From Vibrio nitrifigilis (lineage in GTDB: Bacteria > Pseudomonadota > Gammaproteobacteria > Enterobacterales > Vibrionaceae), in assembly GCF_015686695.1 (NCBI RefSeq), contig NZ_JADPMR010000004.1, forward strand, positions 1,364,001-1,428,000: a stretch of DNA of 64,000 nucleotides, read 5' to 3'. Below the pieces are notes generated by a model that searched no databases, was not told where the DNA came from, and was given only the letters and a program-made list of their open reading frames with translations. Below are positions 45,976 through 55,300 of the stretch, piece after piece (position 1 is the stretch's first letter; each line of letters opens with the position of its first letter). The position numbers and the translations under genes were made by a program.

Positions 45976-46797
45976 TTATCGCTTGAACGTGAGGAGTTGA
46001 ATAATATCCTCCGATAATGCTCTTCCCCTTGGAGTTGCAAGGCCAATCACTCGCTTCAATTCAATATTTCTCAGACCTCGGGTGACCACATCATCGCGCT
46101 TTTGTACCGAGTGAGACGGAACAACAGAAACCCCTAAACCAGCTGCGACTAGATCCAACGCATACTCTTCGGTTTTTACTGTCGCACGAATATTGAGCCC
46201 CATCCCCTGATTTTGAATGGCATAACGCCATGCATCATCAATGTCACAAGGTTGGCGACTAATAAATGGGACTTGGTTGAGTGCGGCTAGAGGAATAGTC
46301 TCTAATCGAGTTAATGGGTGATTAAGCGGTAATGCCAGTACATAACTATCGGTCCATAAATGCTGGAAGATTTCACTGTCGGCACATTGTGTTTTAGGAA
46401 TAATACGCGCATCTGCAGGTTCATCGATATCCACCAGCGTTAGATCGAGGTCATTCACTGACTCAAGCAACATCTTTACCAATTCACTGACACGCTCACT
46501 ACCAAGAAACGGGCTCAGTGCCAGCCTTAACTGGCGCTTTGGCGCAGCTAAACTAAACAGTGATTTTAACTCCCCCACCCCAAAAAGTAGCTCTTTTGCT
46601 TTGGGGTAGAGCTGCATCCCTTCAGGGGTAGGACTCACGCCTTTCGTATGTCGCACGAATAGCTGGCAACCTAATTCGCTCTCCAACTGAGCGACAGCAG
46701 ACGAAATAGAGGGTTGGGAAATAAAGCAACGTTTCGAAGCCGCACTAAAACTTAACTCTTCAAACACCGCAACAAAATATTTTAATGATCGGAACAT
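45976..46797 (-). CDS. LysR-family regulator, probably of the divergent dehydrogenase
   Basis: 273 residues: N-terminal helix-turn-helix (LSFSAASKRCFISQPSISSAVAQLE segment, about 15-45) and a LysR effector domain. GGAGCACGG lies before the ATG. It is 162 bp from, and divergent to, the aldehyde dehydrogenase gene, the usual layout for a LysR regulator and its target. The effector is unknown. 45730-45975, behind it, shows no gene or operator I can support. Confidence 0.85.
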   Translation of the reverse strand: MFRSLKYFVAVFEELSFSAASKRCFISQPSISSAVAQLESELGCQLFVRHTKGVSPTPEGMQLYPKAKELLFGVGELKSLFSLAAPKRQLRLALSPFLGSERVSELVKMLLESVNDLDLTLVDIDEPADARIIPKTQCADSEIFQHLWTDSYVLALPLNHPLTRLETIPLAALNQVPFISRQPCDIDDAWRYAIQNQGMGLNIRATVKTEEYALDLVAAGLGVSVVPSHSVQKRDDVVTRGLRNIELKRVIGLATPRGRALSEDIIQLLTFKR

Positions 46798-46959
46798 CCG
46801 TGCTCCATAAATAACTGTTGATGACAGAAGTTTCTACCATACCTGAAAAGTTGATATAGACAAAAGCTATACCCGTTCTAGATATTCCATATTTTACCTA
46901 TATCTAGCTGAGCCTTAGGATGAATTTATGATTACTACAGATTAAATAAGGATGTTGTT

Positions 46960-48504
46960 ATGACCATGGAATTTATGGATGAACTTGGATTAAGTGCATT
47001 TATTTGTGGAGAATATTATCCCTCAATAGTCAGCGGAGCGAAAACGCTACTTGGTCAGGGAGCTCAGCATGACTGCACCAGCCCAATAGATGGAACCAAA
47101 ACGGCTCGATTTCAGCTTGCGACACCGGAGCAGTTAAATGCTCAAACCGAACGTGCTTGCGCTGCATTCAAAATATGGCGCAACACGCCAGCACCAGTTC
47201 GTGGTCAATTTGTACGCCGCATTGGAGAATTAGCGCGCCAATACAAAACTCAACTAGCTCAGGTCATTACCTTAGAAGCAGGGAAGATTCTTCCCGAAGC
47301 ACTGGGCGAAGTACAAGAATGGATCGACGTCTGTGATTTTGCCGTCGGCCTATCACGTCAATTACACGGTTTAACTATTGCCAGCGAACGTCCAGGGCAT
47401 CGTATGATGGAACAGTGGCATCCACTTGGTCCTGTCGCCGTTATCTCTGCTTATAACTTTCCAATGGCAGTGTGGTCATGGAATGCTATGCTAGGGCTCG
47501 TCTGCGGTGATGCCATAGTATGGAAACCCTCGGAAAAGTCGCCACTTTGCGCCCTCGCAATTCAAACCATTGTTAATCGCGCCCTTGATGAAATGCCAGA
47601 TGTTCCAAAAGACATTGTCAGTGTCATTATTGGAGGTGGGGAAATAGGCAAAGCAATGAGCCAAGACCAACGCTATCCTTTAGTCTCAGCAACCGGTTCA
47701 ACTCGCATGGGTAAGAGTGTTGGTGAAGCGGTTGGCGCTCGATTAGGTCGTTCGCTTCTTGAGCTTGGTGGAAACAATGCCATGATCGTATCTGAACACG
47801 CCGATCTGGATCTCGCATTACGCGCTATCGTCTTTGCTGCCGTAGGCACCGCAGGTCAACGTTGTACTTCCTTACGTCGCGTCATCGTGCATCACTCTGT
47901 GAAACAAGCACTCTGTGAAAAGTTAGTTCAAGCGTATCAATCTTTGCGTATTGGCGATCCTCGTAGCGAGCATATTTTAGTAGGCCCACTTATTGATGAA
48001 ATGAGTTACGCCACCATGCAAGCCGCATTAACAGACGCCAAACAGCAAGGCGGTACCGTCTTAATTGGTGGTGAGCGAGTGACTGAAAAGGTTCCTGAAG
48101 GCGGATTTTATGTCACACCAAGTATTGTCGACATCGCGGCCAATGCAGCTATCGTGCAGCAAGAAACCTTTGCCCCTATTCTGTATGTGATGAGTTACGA
48201 AAATATCGAACAAGCCATTGATATACAAAATGATGTCCCCCAAGGACTCTCCTCTGCCATCTTTACCGAAAACCTAAAAGAAGCCGAGTTATTTCTATCA
48301 CCCTCAGGTTCAGATTGCGGTTTAGCCAATGTCAACATTGGTACTTCAGGTGCAGAAATCGGCGGTGCATTCGGTGGCGAAAAAGAAACCGGTGGTGGCA
48401 GAGAGTCAGGATCTGATGCTTGGAAAAATTATATGCGTCGCTCAACCAATACCATCAATTATGGTGGAGAACTACCGCTGGCTCAGGGCATTGTTTTCGA
48501 ATAA
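46960..48504 (+). CDS. ALDH7-type semialdehyde dehydrogenase
   Basis: NAD(P)-dependent oxidation of an aldehyde to acid. The 514 residues have the catalytic Cys in GTAGQRCTSLRR, the general-base Glu in LLELGGNNAM, and the NAD-loop ATGSTRMGKSVGE. Overall it resembles aminoadipate-semialdehyde / piperideine-6-carboxylate dehydrogenases (ALDH7, AmaB) of lysine and pipecolate breakdown. AAGGATGTTGTT precedes the ATG. A nearby HcnABC-like imino-acid dehydrogenase could supply its substrate (inference). Confidence 0.85.
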   Translation: MTMEFMDELGLSAFICGEYYPSIVSGAKTLLGQGAQHDCTSPIDGTKTARFQLATPEQLNAQTERACAAFKIWRNTPAPVRGQFVRRIGELARQYKTQLAQVITLEAGKILPEALGEVQEWIDVCDFAVGLSRQLHGLTIASERPGHRMMEQWHPLGPVAVISAYNFPMAVWSWNAMLGLVCGDAIVWKPSEKSPLCALAIQTIVNRALDEMPDVPKDIVSVIIGGGEIGKAMSQDQRYPLVSATGSTRMGKSVGEAVGARLGRSLLELGGNNAMIVSEHADLDLALRAIVFAAVGTAGQRCTSLRRVIVHHSVKQALCEKLVQAYQSLRIGDPRSEHILVGPLIDEMSYATMQAALTDAKQQGGTVLIGGERVTEKVPEGGFYVTPSIVDIAANAAIVQQETFAPILYVMSYENIEQAIDIQNDVPQGLSSAIFTENLKEAELFLSPSGSDCGLANVNIGTSGAEIGGAFGGEKETGGGRESGSDAWKNYMRRSTNTINYGGELPLAQGIVFE

Positions 48505-48522
48505 TGTATTTTGATATACCCG

Positions 48523-48560
48523 AATAAGATTCGGCGCTCCATCACGCCGAATCTTATTTT
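48523..48560. terminator. Bidirectional terminator
   Basis: AATAAGATTCGGCG pairs perfectly with CGCCGAATCTTATT (14 bp, 8-nt loop) and is followed by TT, between the dehydrogenase and the convergent IclR gene. Confidence 0.85.
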
Positions 48561-48564
48561 GCCC

Positions 48565-49347
48565 CTACAAGCGCGGGCGAGTTAAAGCGGGATCAAACGG
48601 ATTGATCGTAGCGCTAAGCTTTTGTGCTTCTTGCTTCATTAATTCAACAATAATAGGTAATCGATCCGCTTTAAGACGTGCAGCTAAGGTACCAATACTC
48701 AGGGCGGCAACAATTCGACCGTTACAATCAAATACGGGGACCGCTATCCCTGCCATACCTTCAATTAATCCGCTGTTTTTTGCACAAAACCCTTGGGCTT
48801 TTACTTTTTGTATTTCCGAACGAATCTCTACTTCATCATACGCGTTATAGTCTTTGTAGCGTCCTAAGTTGTGCTGCAATATTTCTTCCTGCTCAGAGTG
48901 ATCCAAGAAAGCCAAGATAGCCATAGAACCTTGACCAACACCTAATGCGACTCGGCCTCCAACATCGCCAGTAAAGGTTTGAATAGGGAAAGGACCTTCA
49001 AATCGATCAAGGCAAATGGCATCATATCCATTGCGTACCAAAAGAAATATCGTGTCATTAAGCCTTGCACCTAACCTTAGTAATACGGGTTTAGCCAACT
49101 CTCTTAATCCCCCGGACAGCCCAGCATTTGCCGCTATAGAAAAAAACTCCAAGCCCAGTGAATAGCGTTTATCCGCTTCTTGAATCACCACCCTTTCATC
49201 AACCAATGATTTTAAGATTCGATGCACTGAAGCGGGTGTCATCTCTGTTTCAGCCACAATATCAGTAATTCTCATCCCTGTTTCATTGTGATTCGCGAGT
49301 AAACGGATCACTTTAAATAAACGTGCAGTACTACTTAACGATTCCAA
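48565..49347 (-). CDS. IclR-family regulator
   Basis: 260 residues: N-terminal winged helix (TDIVAETEMTPASVHRILKSL) and the IclR effector GAF-like domain (LGARLNDTIFLLVRNGYDAICLDR; GMAGIAVPVFDCNGRIVAALSIG). The open frame begins with GTG at 49371, but AAGGAGG sits four bases before TTG at 49347, which is the likelier start. Divergent from the polyamine-type importer operon and probably its regulator through the TTCC-N7-GGAA sites between them. Confidence 0.85.
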   Translation of the reverse strand: MESLSSTARLFKVIRLLANHNETGMRITDIVAETEMTPASVHRILKSLVDERVVIQEADKRYSLGLEFFSIAANAGLSGGLRELAKPVLLRLGARLNDTIFLLVRNGYDAICLDRFEGPFPIQTFTGDVGGRVALGVGQGSMAILAFLDHSEQEEILQHNLGRYKDYNAYDEVEIRSEIQKVKAQGFCAKNSGLIEGMAGIAVPVFDCNGRIVAALSIGTLAARLKADRLPIIVELMKQEAQKLSATINPFDPALTRPRL

Positions 49348-49462
49348 ACGACCTCCTTGTAACACCAACACGTCTCATAGCATTGAACACTTATTGTTCA
49401 GCATTGGTGCATTTCATTTCATATTTGTGCATTCCTGTACATTCTAGCCTGAACCATAAGTG

Positions 49463-49476
49463 GTGCAAAACTGCAC
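49463..49476. promoter_or_regulatory. GTGCA-N4-TGCAC inverted repeat
   Basis: GTGCA-AAAC-TGCAC, a perfect 5-bp inverted repeat in the divergent IclR/ABC spacer. Related half-sites (GGTGCATTTC, TGTGCATTCC) occur at about 49404-49435. Possible regulator binding region, weakly supported. Confidence 0.35.
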
Positions 49477-49509
49477 AACGAAATATAAATAATAATATTT
49501 ATAAAATAA

Positions 49510-49554
49510 TTCCGTATATCGGAAAAAATAAATAAATAATTCCTTTCAGTGGAA
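49510..49554. promoter_or_regulatory. Paired TTCC-N7-GGAA operators, probably for IclR
   Basis: TTCCGTATATCGGAA (49510-49524) and TTCC-TTTCAGT-GGAA (49540-49554) share the same arm and spacing and are 30 bp apart, about three helical turns. IclR-family regulators typically bind such short palindromes. Assignment to the adjacent IclR gene is inferred. Confidence 0.6.
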
Positions 49555-49567
49555 TAAATGACAGTGT

Positions 49568-49585
49568 GTGGCATAGATAGTGCAA
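49568..49585 (+). promoter_or_regulatory. Sigma54-type (-24/-12) promoter of the importer/dehydrogenase operon
   Basis: GTGGCATAGATAGTGCAA: GG at 49570-49571 and GC at 49582-49583 have the exact 12-bp register, with TGGCA and TGCA elements (one mismatch in TTGC). Start would be near 49594, 63 bp before the ATPase gene. No sigma54 activator gene adjoins it. Confidence 0.5.
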
Positions 49586-49656
49586 CTTTCTGATAACAAG
49601 GAAACGTATACGAACATGCTCAACAACGATACATGTTCCTGAATGGAGGCTCTGTT

Positions 49657-50745
49657 ATGGCTTTTTTGTCACTATCCAATCTGTGTAAGAATTACGGCGG
49701 TCGACAAGTAATAAAAAATATCAATCTGTCGATTGAACAAGGCGAATTCATTTCACTGCTCGGCCCTTCTGGGTGTGGGAAAACCACAACATTACAAATG
49801 ATTGCGGGTTTTGTGGACGTTACTCATGGCGCCATCATGCTGAAAGATCGCAATATCACTCAAGTTCCACCGAATGAACGAGGCTTAGGCATAGTATTTC
49901 AATCCTATGCGCTATTTCCACATATGACGGTGGCGGAAAATGTGATGTTCGGTTTGCAAATGCGCAAAGTAGAATCCACCGAAAAAATTCAACGCACCGA
50001 AAAAATTCTTAAACACGTCCATCTTGACCAATACAAAGACCGCTACCCACGCCACCTTTCAGGGGGTCAAAGACAGCGAGTTGCGTTAGCGCGTGCTCTG
50101 GTTATTAACCCAGATATTTTGCTGCTTGATGAACCGCTCTCAAACCTCGATGCTAAACTGCGCGAAGAGATGCAGTATGAACTGCGTCGCATCCAATCAT
50201 CGTTTGGTACCACCACGCTAATGGTGACTCACGACCAAAACGAGGCCATGTCTATTAGTGATCGGGTCGTGGTGATGCAAGATGGCGTCATCGTGCAAAC
50301 AGATACACCACAACAGCTGTATCAATATCCGAAAAATACTTTTGTGTCTTCGTTCGTGGGTCATTCGAATCTTATAAAAAGCACCATTACTCAAGTAACG
50401 CCAACCTGTACGACTCTCACACTAGCCAATCAGTTTAAGATTGAATTACAGAGAAAATTTCATTTTGTCGCCAATTCAATGGTGATTCTGAGTTTACGCC
50501 CCGAATCTCTTGTTATTGTGCCCCAAGGTCAAGGACGACTTGGTGGAGTGCTAACTGAACAATTTTTCATGGGCAGTCACTGGGTATACCTCATCGATAC
50601 TCCAGTCGGTCGCTTAGAGGTGATGTCATCACACAATACACCAAATGCACTCAAGATAGGCGCCCCGATAGACCTCAATTGGGCCGATAATGATTGTCGC
50701 CTGCTACCCACTTCAGAGCGCAATCATGAAGAGGTCGCAGCATGA
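49657..50745 (+). CDS. Polyamine-type ABC importer ATPase (PotA-like)
   Basis: 362 residues: Walker A GPSGCGKTT (about 37-45), signature LSGGQRQRVALARAL, Walker B ILLLDEPLSNLDAKLR, and a C-terminal TOBE domain. Start at 49657 with GGAGGCTCTGTT upstream (the frame opens at 49633). First gene of an operon containing two permeases, a three-subunit dehydrogenase and the binding protein. Confidence 0.92.
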   Translation: MAFLSLSNLCKNYGGRQVIKNINLSIEQGEFISLLGPSGCGKTTTLQMIAGFVDVTHGAIMLKDRNITQVPPNERGLGIVFQSYALFPHMTVAENVMFGLQMRKVESTEKIQRTEKILKHVHLDQYKDRYPRHLSGGQRQRVALARALVINPDILLLDEPLSNLDAKLREEMQYELRRIQSSFGTTTLMVTHDQNEAMSISDRVVVMQDGVIVQTDTPQQLYQYPKNTFVSSFVGHSNLIKSTITQVTPTCTTLTLANQFKIELQRKFHFVANSMVILSLRPESLVIVPQGQGRLGGVLTEQFFMGSHWVYLIDTPVGRLEVMSSHNTPNALKIGAPIDLNWADNDCRLLPTSERNHEEVAA

Positions 50746-51647
50746 TGGCAGATGATGTTTTAGCTCCAGAAACACAGCGCTCAATACGTCCCAAATCCCC
50801 CCACATTGCACCTTGGTTTATGTGTAGCATTGGTACCATGATTTTTCTCATCATGATCATTACGCCGCTTGCTATCACCATCATGCTGTCTTTTAACAGT
50901 TATGACCCAGACCTTGGTGCTATTGCAGGAACATTTACCCTCGATAACTTTACTGGCATTTTTACAGACCCATGGTATTGGGAAATCTTTGGTCGCACCA
51001 TTTGGGTTAGCTTTTTAGTGACTCTGTTGTGCGCCATGATAGCGATTCCTGAAGCGATGATTCTTAACCGTATGGCAAGAGGATGGCGCTCAATCATGTT
51101 AGTGGTGATCCTTTCTCCACTGCTGATTTCGGTGGTCATCCGCTCATTTGGCTGGAGTTTATTATTAGCAGACAATGGCTTGATTAACCGCTGTTTAGAA
51201 TTTTTTGGCATTCCTGCCGTCACCATGCTCTATCAACAAACCGCTGTCATTATTGCACTTGTACACGTGATGATGCCGTTCATGTTAATTCCGCTTTGGA
51301 CCACCATTCAAAAAATGGATCCCGAAGTTGAAAACGCAGCGCTCTCTTTGAACGCCAGCCGCTGGAGCACCTTCTATAAAGTACTATTGCCCCAAATGAC
51401 TCCAGGCATTCTCTCCGGATCTCTGATTGTATTTGCATTAAGTGCAAGTTCATTTGTTATCCCAGGCATCTTAGGTGGTCGTAGGTTTAAAGTCGTTGCC
51501 ACCCTGATATACGACCAGTATTTGCGGGAGCTTAACTGGCCAACAGGCGCGGCATTAGCCTTGATATTATTACTGGCGAACATGCTGATCATCGTGAATT
51601 TCAACCGTCTATTACAACGCCGTTATAAACGTAAATTGGAGGATTAA
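50742..51647 (+). CDS. ABC importer permease 1 (PotB-like)
   Basis: 301 residues, six membrane segments, with the inner-membrane coupling motif ENAALSLNASRWSTFYKVLLP (EAA loop) near residue 195. Start overlaps the ATPase stop by 4 bp (ATGA). Confidence 0.9.
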   Translation: MMADDVLAPETQRSIRPKSPHIAPWFMCSIGTMIFLIMIITPLAITIMLSFNSYDPDLGAIAGTFTLDNFTGIFTDPWYWEIFGRTIWVSFLVTLLCAMIAIPEAMILNRMARGWRSIMLVVILSPLLISVVIRSFGWSLLLADNGLINRCLEFFGIPAVTMLYQQTAVIIALVHVMMPFMLIPLWTTIQKMDPEVENAALSLNASRWSTFYKVLLPQMTPGILSGSLIVFALSASSFVIPGILGGRRFKVVATLIYDQYLRELNWPTGAALALILLLANMLIIVNFNRLLQRRYKRKLED

Positions 51648-51649
51648 CG

Positions 51650-52444
51650 ATGAGCAAAAATGGTCCTATTTCACTTATATTCCATTGCTTGGTCGTCACC
51701 TTTATGTTGGCACCTCTCGTTGTGGTTTGCTTAGTAGCCTTTACCCCCGAACCAACATTGAGTTTACCAACGACTCACTGGTCATTACGTTGGTTTTATA
51801 CCCTACTCGAACACGACGAATTCATCAGTTCATTTTGGCTCAGCTTGGGATTAGCGGCAGGTTCTGCCACACTATCTTGTTTAATCGCGATTCCCGCTGG
51901 ATTAGCCCTGATTCGCTACGAATTTCCGGGGAAGAAAACCATTAGCGCCTTGCTGTTTTCACCTCTGCTGATTCCACACCTCGTTCTTGGTGTGGCGTTA
52001 ATGCGCATGTTTACCTTAATGGGAGTAAATGGTTCGATATTTTGGCTGCTACTCGCTCATATCGTCGTCGTTACCCCCTATGTATTACGCCTTATTTTTA
52101 CTGCCTTGATGGGTTTTGATCGCGCGACAGAGCAAGCGGCGCAATCACTGGGAGCCAACAAACTTACCGTATTTTTCAAAGTCACCCTGCCAATCATTCT
52201 ACCGGGCATTGCCGGAGGCTGGGCACTCGCGTTTATCAATAGCTTTGATGAAGTGACCATGTCGGTATTTGTGACATCCCCGTCAACCATCACGCTACCG
52301 GTACGCATGTATATGTACACCACAGAATCTATCGACCCAATGATTGCGGCCGTCTCTACGGTGATGATTTTAATCACTGCCGTTCTTATGTTTGTTATTG
52401 ATCGCTTCTATGGATTGGATCGCCTGCTAATAGGAAAAAATTAA
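51650..52444 (+). CDS. ABC importer permease 2 (PotC-like)
   Basis: 264 residues, six membrane segments, EAA loop EQAAQSLGANKLTVFFKVTLP near 170. GGAGGATTAACG before the ATG, 2 bp after permease 1. Confidence 0.9.
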   Translation: MSKNGPISLIFHCLVVTFMLAPLVVVCLVAFTPEPTLSLPTTHWSLRWFYTLLEHDEFISSFWLSLGLAAGSATLSCLIAIPAGLALIRYEFPGKKTISALLFSPLLIPHLVLGVALMRMFTLMGVNGSIFWLLLAHIVVVTPYVLRLIFTALMGFDRATEQAAQSLGANKLTVFFKVTLPIILPGIAGGWALAFINSFDEVTMSVFVTSPSTITLPVRMYMYTTESIDPMIAAVSTVMILITAVLMFVIDRFYGLDRLLIGKN

Positions 52445-52453
52445 GAGGTACTT

Positions 52454-52798
52454 ATGGACAAACCGCATTGGCATGAGGAAGGAAATACCATCATCATGCA
52501 TCGAGTCCAAGAGCTAGATCGGACTCCCATTGTTTTTTCATTTGACGGTCAAGACATCACCGGTTTTGAAGGTGATTCGATTCTTATCGCCATTTTGACT
52601 CGCTTCCCTTACCTACGAAAAAACGAATTTAGCCACCAGCCAAGAAGCGGCTTCTGTTTAATGGGGGCGTGTCAAGAATGTTGGGTGTGGGATCAACAAG
52701 GAGAACGTATCCGCTCCTGTTCAACGCCTTTGCAAGCGGGGATGGAACTCTTCTCGACATCGCCTGTTATTCAAGGAGAACCTGCTCATGAATCATAA
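52454..52798 (+). CDS. HcnA-like [2Fe-2S] subunit of an amine/imino-acid dehydrogenase
   Basis: 114 residues with a ferredoxin-like fold. Cluster cysteines are seen in GFCLMGACQECWV and further on in RSCSTPL. Small subunit of the HcnABC/OoxA-type dehydrogenase family (hydrogen cyanide synthase, opine oxidase, D-amino/imino-acid dehydrogenases), passing electrons to a membrane acceptor. The stop overlaps the next gene by 11 bp. Confidence 0.85.
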   Translation: MDKPHWHEEGNTIIMHRVQELDRTPIVFSFDGQDITGFEGDSILIAILTRFPYLRKNEFSHQPRSGFCLMGACQECWVWDQQGERIRSCSTPLQAGMELFSTSPVIQGEPAHES

Positions 52799-54176
52799 TG
52801 TGGTGATCATTGGCTCGGGTCCTGCAGGAATGGCAGCTGCTAAGGCCTTAGTTGCTCAAGGAATTCATCCCACCGTCATTGACGAAAATGGCAAATCGGG
52901 TGGGCAAATCTATCGCCAGCAACCCGATAACTTTACACGCACCAAAAAACAGTTGTATGGTTTTGATGCGAAAGAAGCAGAGCAAACGCTGGATGAATGG
53001 CAAGAAATTCAACCTCACGTCACCTATTTACCTCACCACCTAGTGTGGAACGCCGCAGGCAATACGCTATATCTATTTGACCAACAACGCCCAAAATATA
53101 AAGAACTCCATTGGGATTCATTGATTATTGCTAACGGTGCCACTGACCGTATTTTGCCTTTTTCTGGTTGGACACTCCCCGGTATTTACACACTCGGTGC
53201 AGCGCAGATTGCACTCAAAAATCAGGGGTGTGTGATCGGCAGTGAGATCGTACTTGCTGGCAATGGTCCATTACTCTATTTACTGGCTTGGCAATACCTT
53301 AAAGCTGGCGCAAACCTTAAAGCCATCCTTGACTATTCCGGTTTTATGGATCAATGCAAAGCGACAACCAAACTGCTGCACGCGCCTAAAGTCGTGTACA
53401 AAGGCGTCTATTTTCTCACTGAACTGAAACGTGCAGGGGTAAAAATCGTCTATAACGCGCGCCTAGATTCTGCTAATGGCAATAAAAAAGTGACTGGAAT
53501 TCATTGGCATAGAGAGGGAGAAAGTAAAGCAAGCCATTATATCGAATGTGATTCAATCGCCTTTGGGTATGGGCTGCGATCTGAAACCCAAATACCTGAC
53601 TTATTGGGCTGCGAGTTCTACTACCATGAGCAATATCGCGATTGGCTACCCAAATTAGATAACCAACAAACCACAGTCCCCGGACTGTATCTCGCCGGCG
53701 ATGGCAGTGGCATTGCTGGCGTCTATGCCGCCAAACTCAGCGGTGAAAAAGCCGCAAATCAAATCCTAAGCTCCCTTAACTTGCCCGTTTCTGAGCACGC
53801 ATCGTCAGCCATCGATAAACGCTTGGGGCACTACACCACGTTTTCGTATGGCTTAACACAAGCTTTTCCTTTTCCTACGACATGGGCAGCCAACGTCTCA
53901 GACGATACCGTCATCTGCCGCTGTGAAAATGTGACTGCCGGAGATATTCGTGCCACGGTGCACAATAAAGGCGCTGAAGAGATGAATCAGTTAAAAGCAC
54001 ATTGCCGCAGTGGCATGGGACGTTGTCAGGGACGAGTCTGCAGCACTGCGATTCGTGAATTATTAGCCTATGAAACCAATAAACCCAGCAATGCTGTCGG
54101 GCGAATTCGTTCACAAAGCCCATTAAAACCTATCCCTATTATTATTGAAGAGGAGCTGGCCGATGAACACCATTAA
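52788..54176 (+). CDS. HcnB-like FAD/NAD(P)-fold subunit with BFD-like domain
   Basis: 462 residues. N-terminal FAD-binding IIGSGPAGMAAAKAL (about 6-20), NAD-fold second Rossmann motif (EIVLAGNGPLLYLLAWQ), and a C-terminal BFD-like [2Fe-2S] region with CRCEN and CRSGMGRCQGRVC. As in HcnB, it is the large subunit of a three-part membrane-linked dehydrogenase. AAGGAGAACC precedes the ATG within the HcnA-like gene. Confidence 0.87.
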   Translation: MNHNVVIIGSGPAGMAAAKALVAQGIHPTVIDENGKSGGQIYRQQPDNFTRTKKQLYGFDAKEAEQTLDEWQEIQPHVTYLPHHLVWNAAGNTLYLFDQQRPKYKELHWDSLIIANGATDRILPFSGWTLPGIYTLGAAQIALKNQGCVIGSEIVLAGNGPLLYLLAWQYLKAGANLKAILDYSGFMDQCKATTKLLHAPKVVYKGVYFLTELKRAGVKIVYNARLDSANGNKKVTGIHWHREGESKASHYIECDSIAFGYGLRSETQIPDLLGCEFYYHEQYRDWLPKLDNQQTTVPGLYLAGDGSGIAGVYAAKLSGEKAANQILSSLNLPVSEHASSAIDKRLGHYTTFSYGLTQAFPFPTTWAANVSDDTVICRCENVTAGDIRATVHNKGAEEMNQLKAHCRSGMGRCQGRVCSTAIRELLAYETNKPSNAVGRIRSQSPLKPIPIIIEEELADEHH

Positions 54177-55278
54177 GTCAGATGTTATCGTCATTGGTGG
54201 TGGTATTGTAGGTTCATCTGCCACGCTGTTTATGAGCCAAAAGGGGCTTAACGTTACGTTAATTGAGCGTGATGTGTGTGGCAGTCGTTCAAGTGGGGTT
54301 AACTTTGGTGGCGTACGTTGCCAAGGGCGCCCGGTCTCGCACCTTCCTCTAGCGATTCGTGCGCGTGATATCTGGCGCGATGCAGACAATGTCATTGGCG
54401 GTAAGTTCGAATATACAGTGACCGGACATCTTAAAATTGCCCGTAACGAAGAAGAACTGACCATTCTTAATGACTACTACGCTGATTCGCAAGGCATGGG
54501 ACTTGATCTGCAAATGTTATCTGGCGATGAAATCCGCCGTCGCTACCCATGGTTTAGTGGCCGAGTTCTTGGTGGTTCACTCTCTCCGCATGACGGCCAA
54601 GCTAACCCTCGTATTGTAAGCCCAGCATTTGCTGCAGCAGCACGCCGAGCAGGAGCGCGAGTGTGTGAACATGAGCCAGTACAAACAGTAGAAAAGCTTG
54701 CAACCGGTTATCGCGTTACGACCAAAGAAGGCATCTACGAAGCCGAACAGTTGGTTATCAGTGCTGGTGCGTGGAGTAACAACATCGCGACACAACTGGG
54801 GGAATCGTTTCCATTAACGCACGGCTTTCCTGCGATGGCAGTCACGGAGCCTGTCCCTTATTTTCTCCATCCATGTTTAGGTGTGCAGGGAGGCGACATA
54901 TACATCCGCCAAGTGACTCGCGGTAATGTGGTCTTTGGCGGCGGAACTGGCGTTGCCGTCAGTGATTCCTCTTCGCGCGCCACCAGCAATAATCTCATGG
55001 CCCTTATGGCGCGTCTTTTGGAATTAATTCCATCAATGAAAAACACCCAAATTTTACGTACTTGGTCTGGTATGGAAGGATTCTTACCCGAAAACACCCC
55101 GGTGATCGACAAGAGCTTAAATCACTCTGGTCTTTACTACGGGTTTGGCTTTTCCGGTGGCGGTTTTGAAATCGGCCCAGGCGCAGGAGCCGCACTGGCT
55201 GATCTCGTTGCTCATGGTAGCACCACAACTGATCTTACCCCTTTTAGTATGTCTCGATTCGCATCATCCGACTGCTAG
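54163..55278 (+). CDS. HcnC-like FAD-dependent oxidase/dehydrogenase subunit (DAO family)
   Basis: 371 residues with the N-terminal FAD fold IVIGGGIVGSSATLFMSQ and C-terminal DAO motifs (GLYYGFGFSGGGFEIGPGAG). Likely the catalytic subunit that oxidises an amine or imino acid. Related to glycine/D-amino-acid dehydrogenases, HcnC and OoxB. The ATG at 54163 with GAGGAGCTGG upstream is preferred to 54145, giving a 14-bp overlap with the HcnB-like gene. Substrate unknown. Proline/pipecolate-like compounds or opines are plausible. Confidence 0.87.
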   Translation: MNTIKSDVIVIGGGIVGSSATLFMSQKGLNVTLIERDVCGSRSSGVNFGGVRCQGRPVSHLPLAIRARDIWRDADNVIGGKFEYTVTGHLKIARNEEELTILNDYYADSQGMGLDLQMLSGDEIRRRYPWFSGRVLGGSLSPHDGQANPRIVSPAFAAAARRAGARVCEHEPVQTVEKLATGYRVTTKEGIYEAEQLVISAGAWSNNIATQLGESFPLTHGFPAMAVTEPVPYFLHPCLGVQGGDIYIRQVTRGNVVFGGGTGVAVSDSSSRATSNNLMALMARLLELIPSMKNTQILRTWSGMEGFLPENTPVIDKSLNHSGLYYGFGFSGGGFEIGPGAGAALADLVAHGSTTTDLTPFSMSRFASSDC

Positions 55279-55300
55279 ACAATTAATCAAGGAGAAACAC

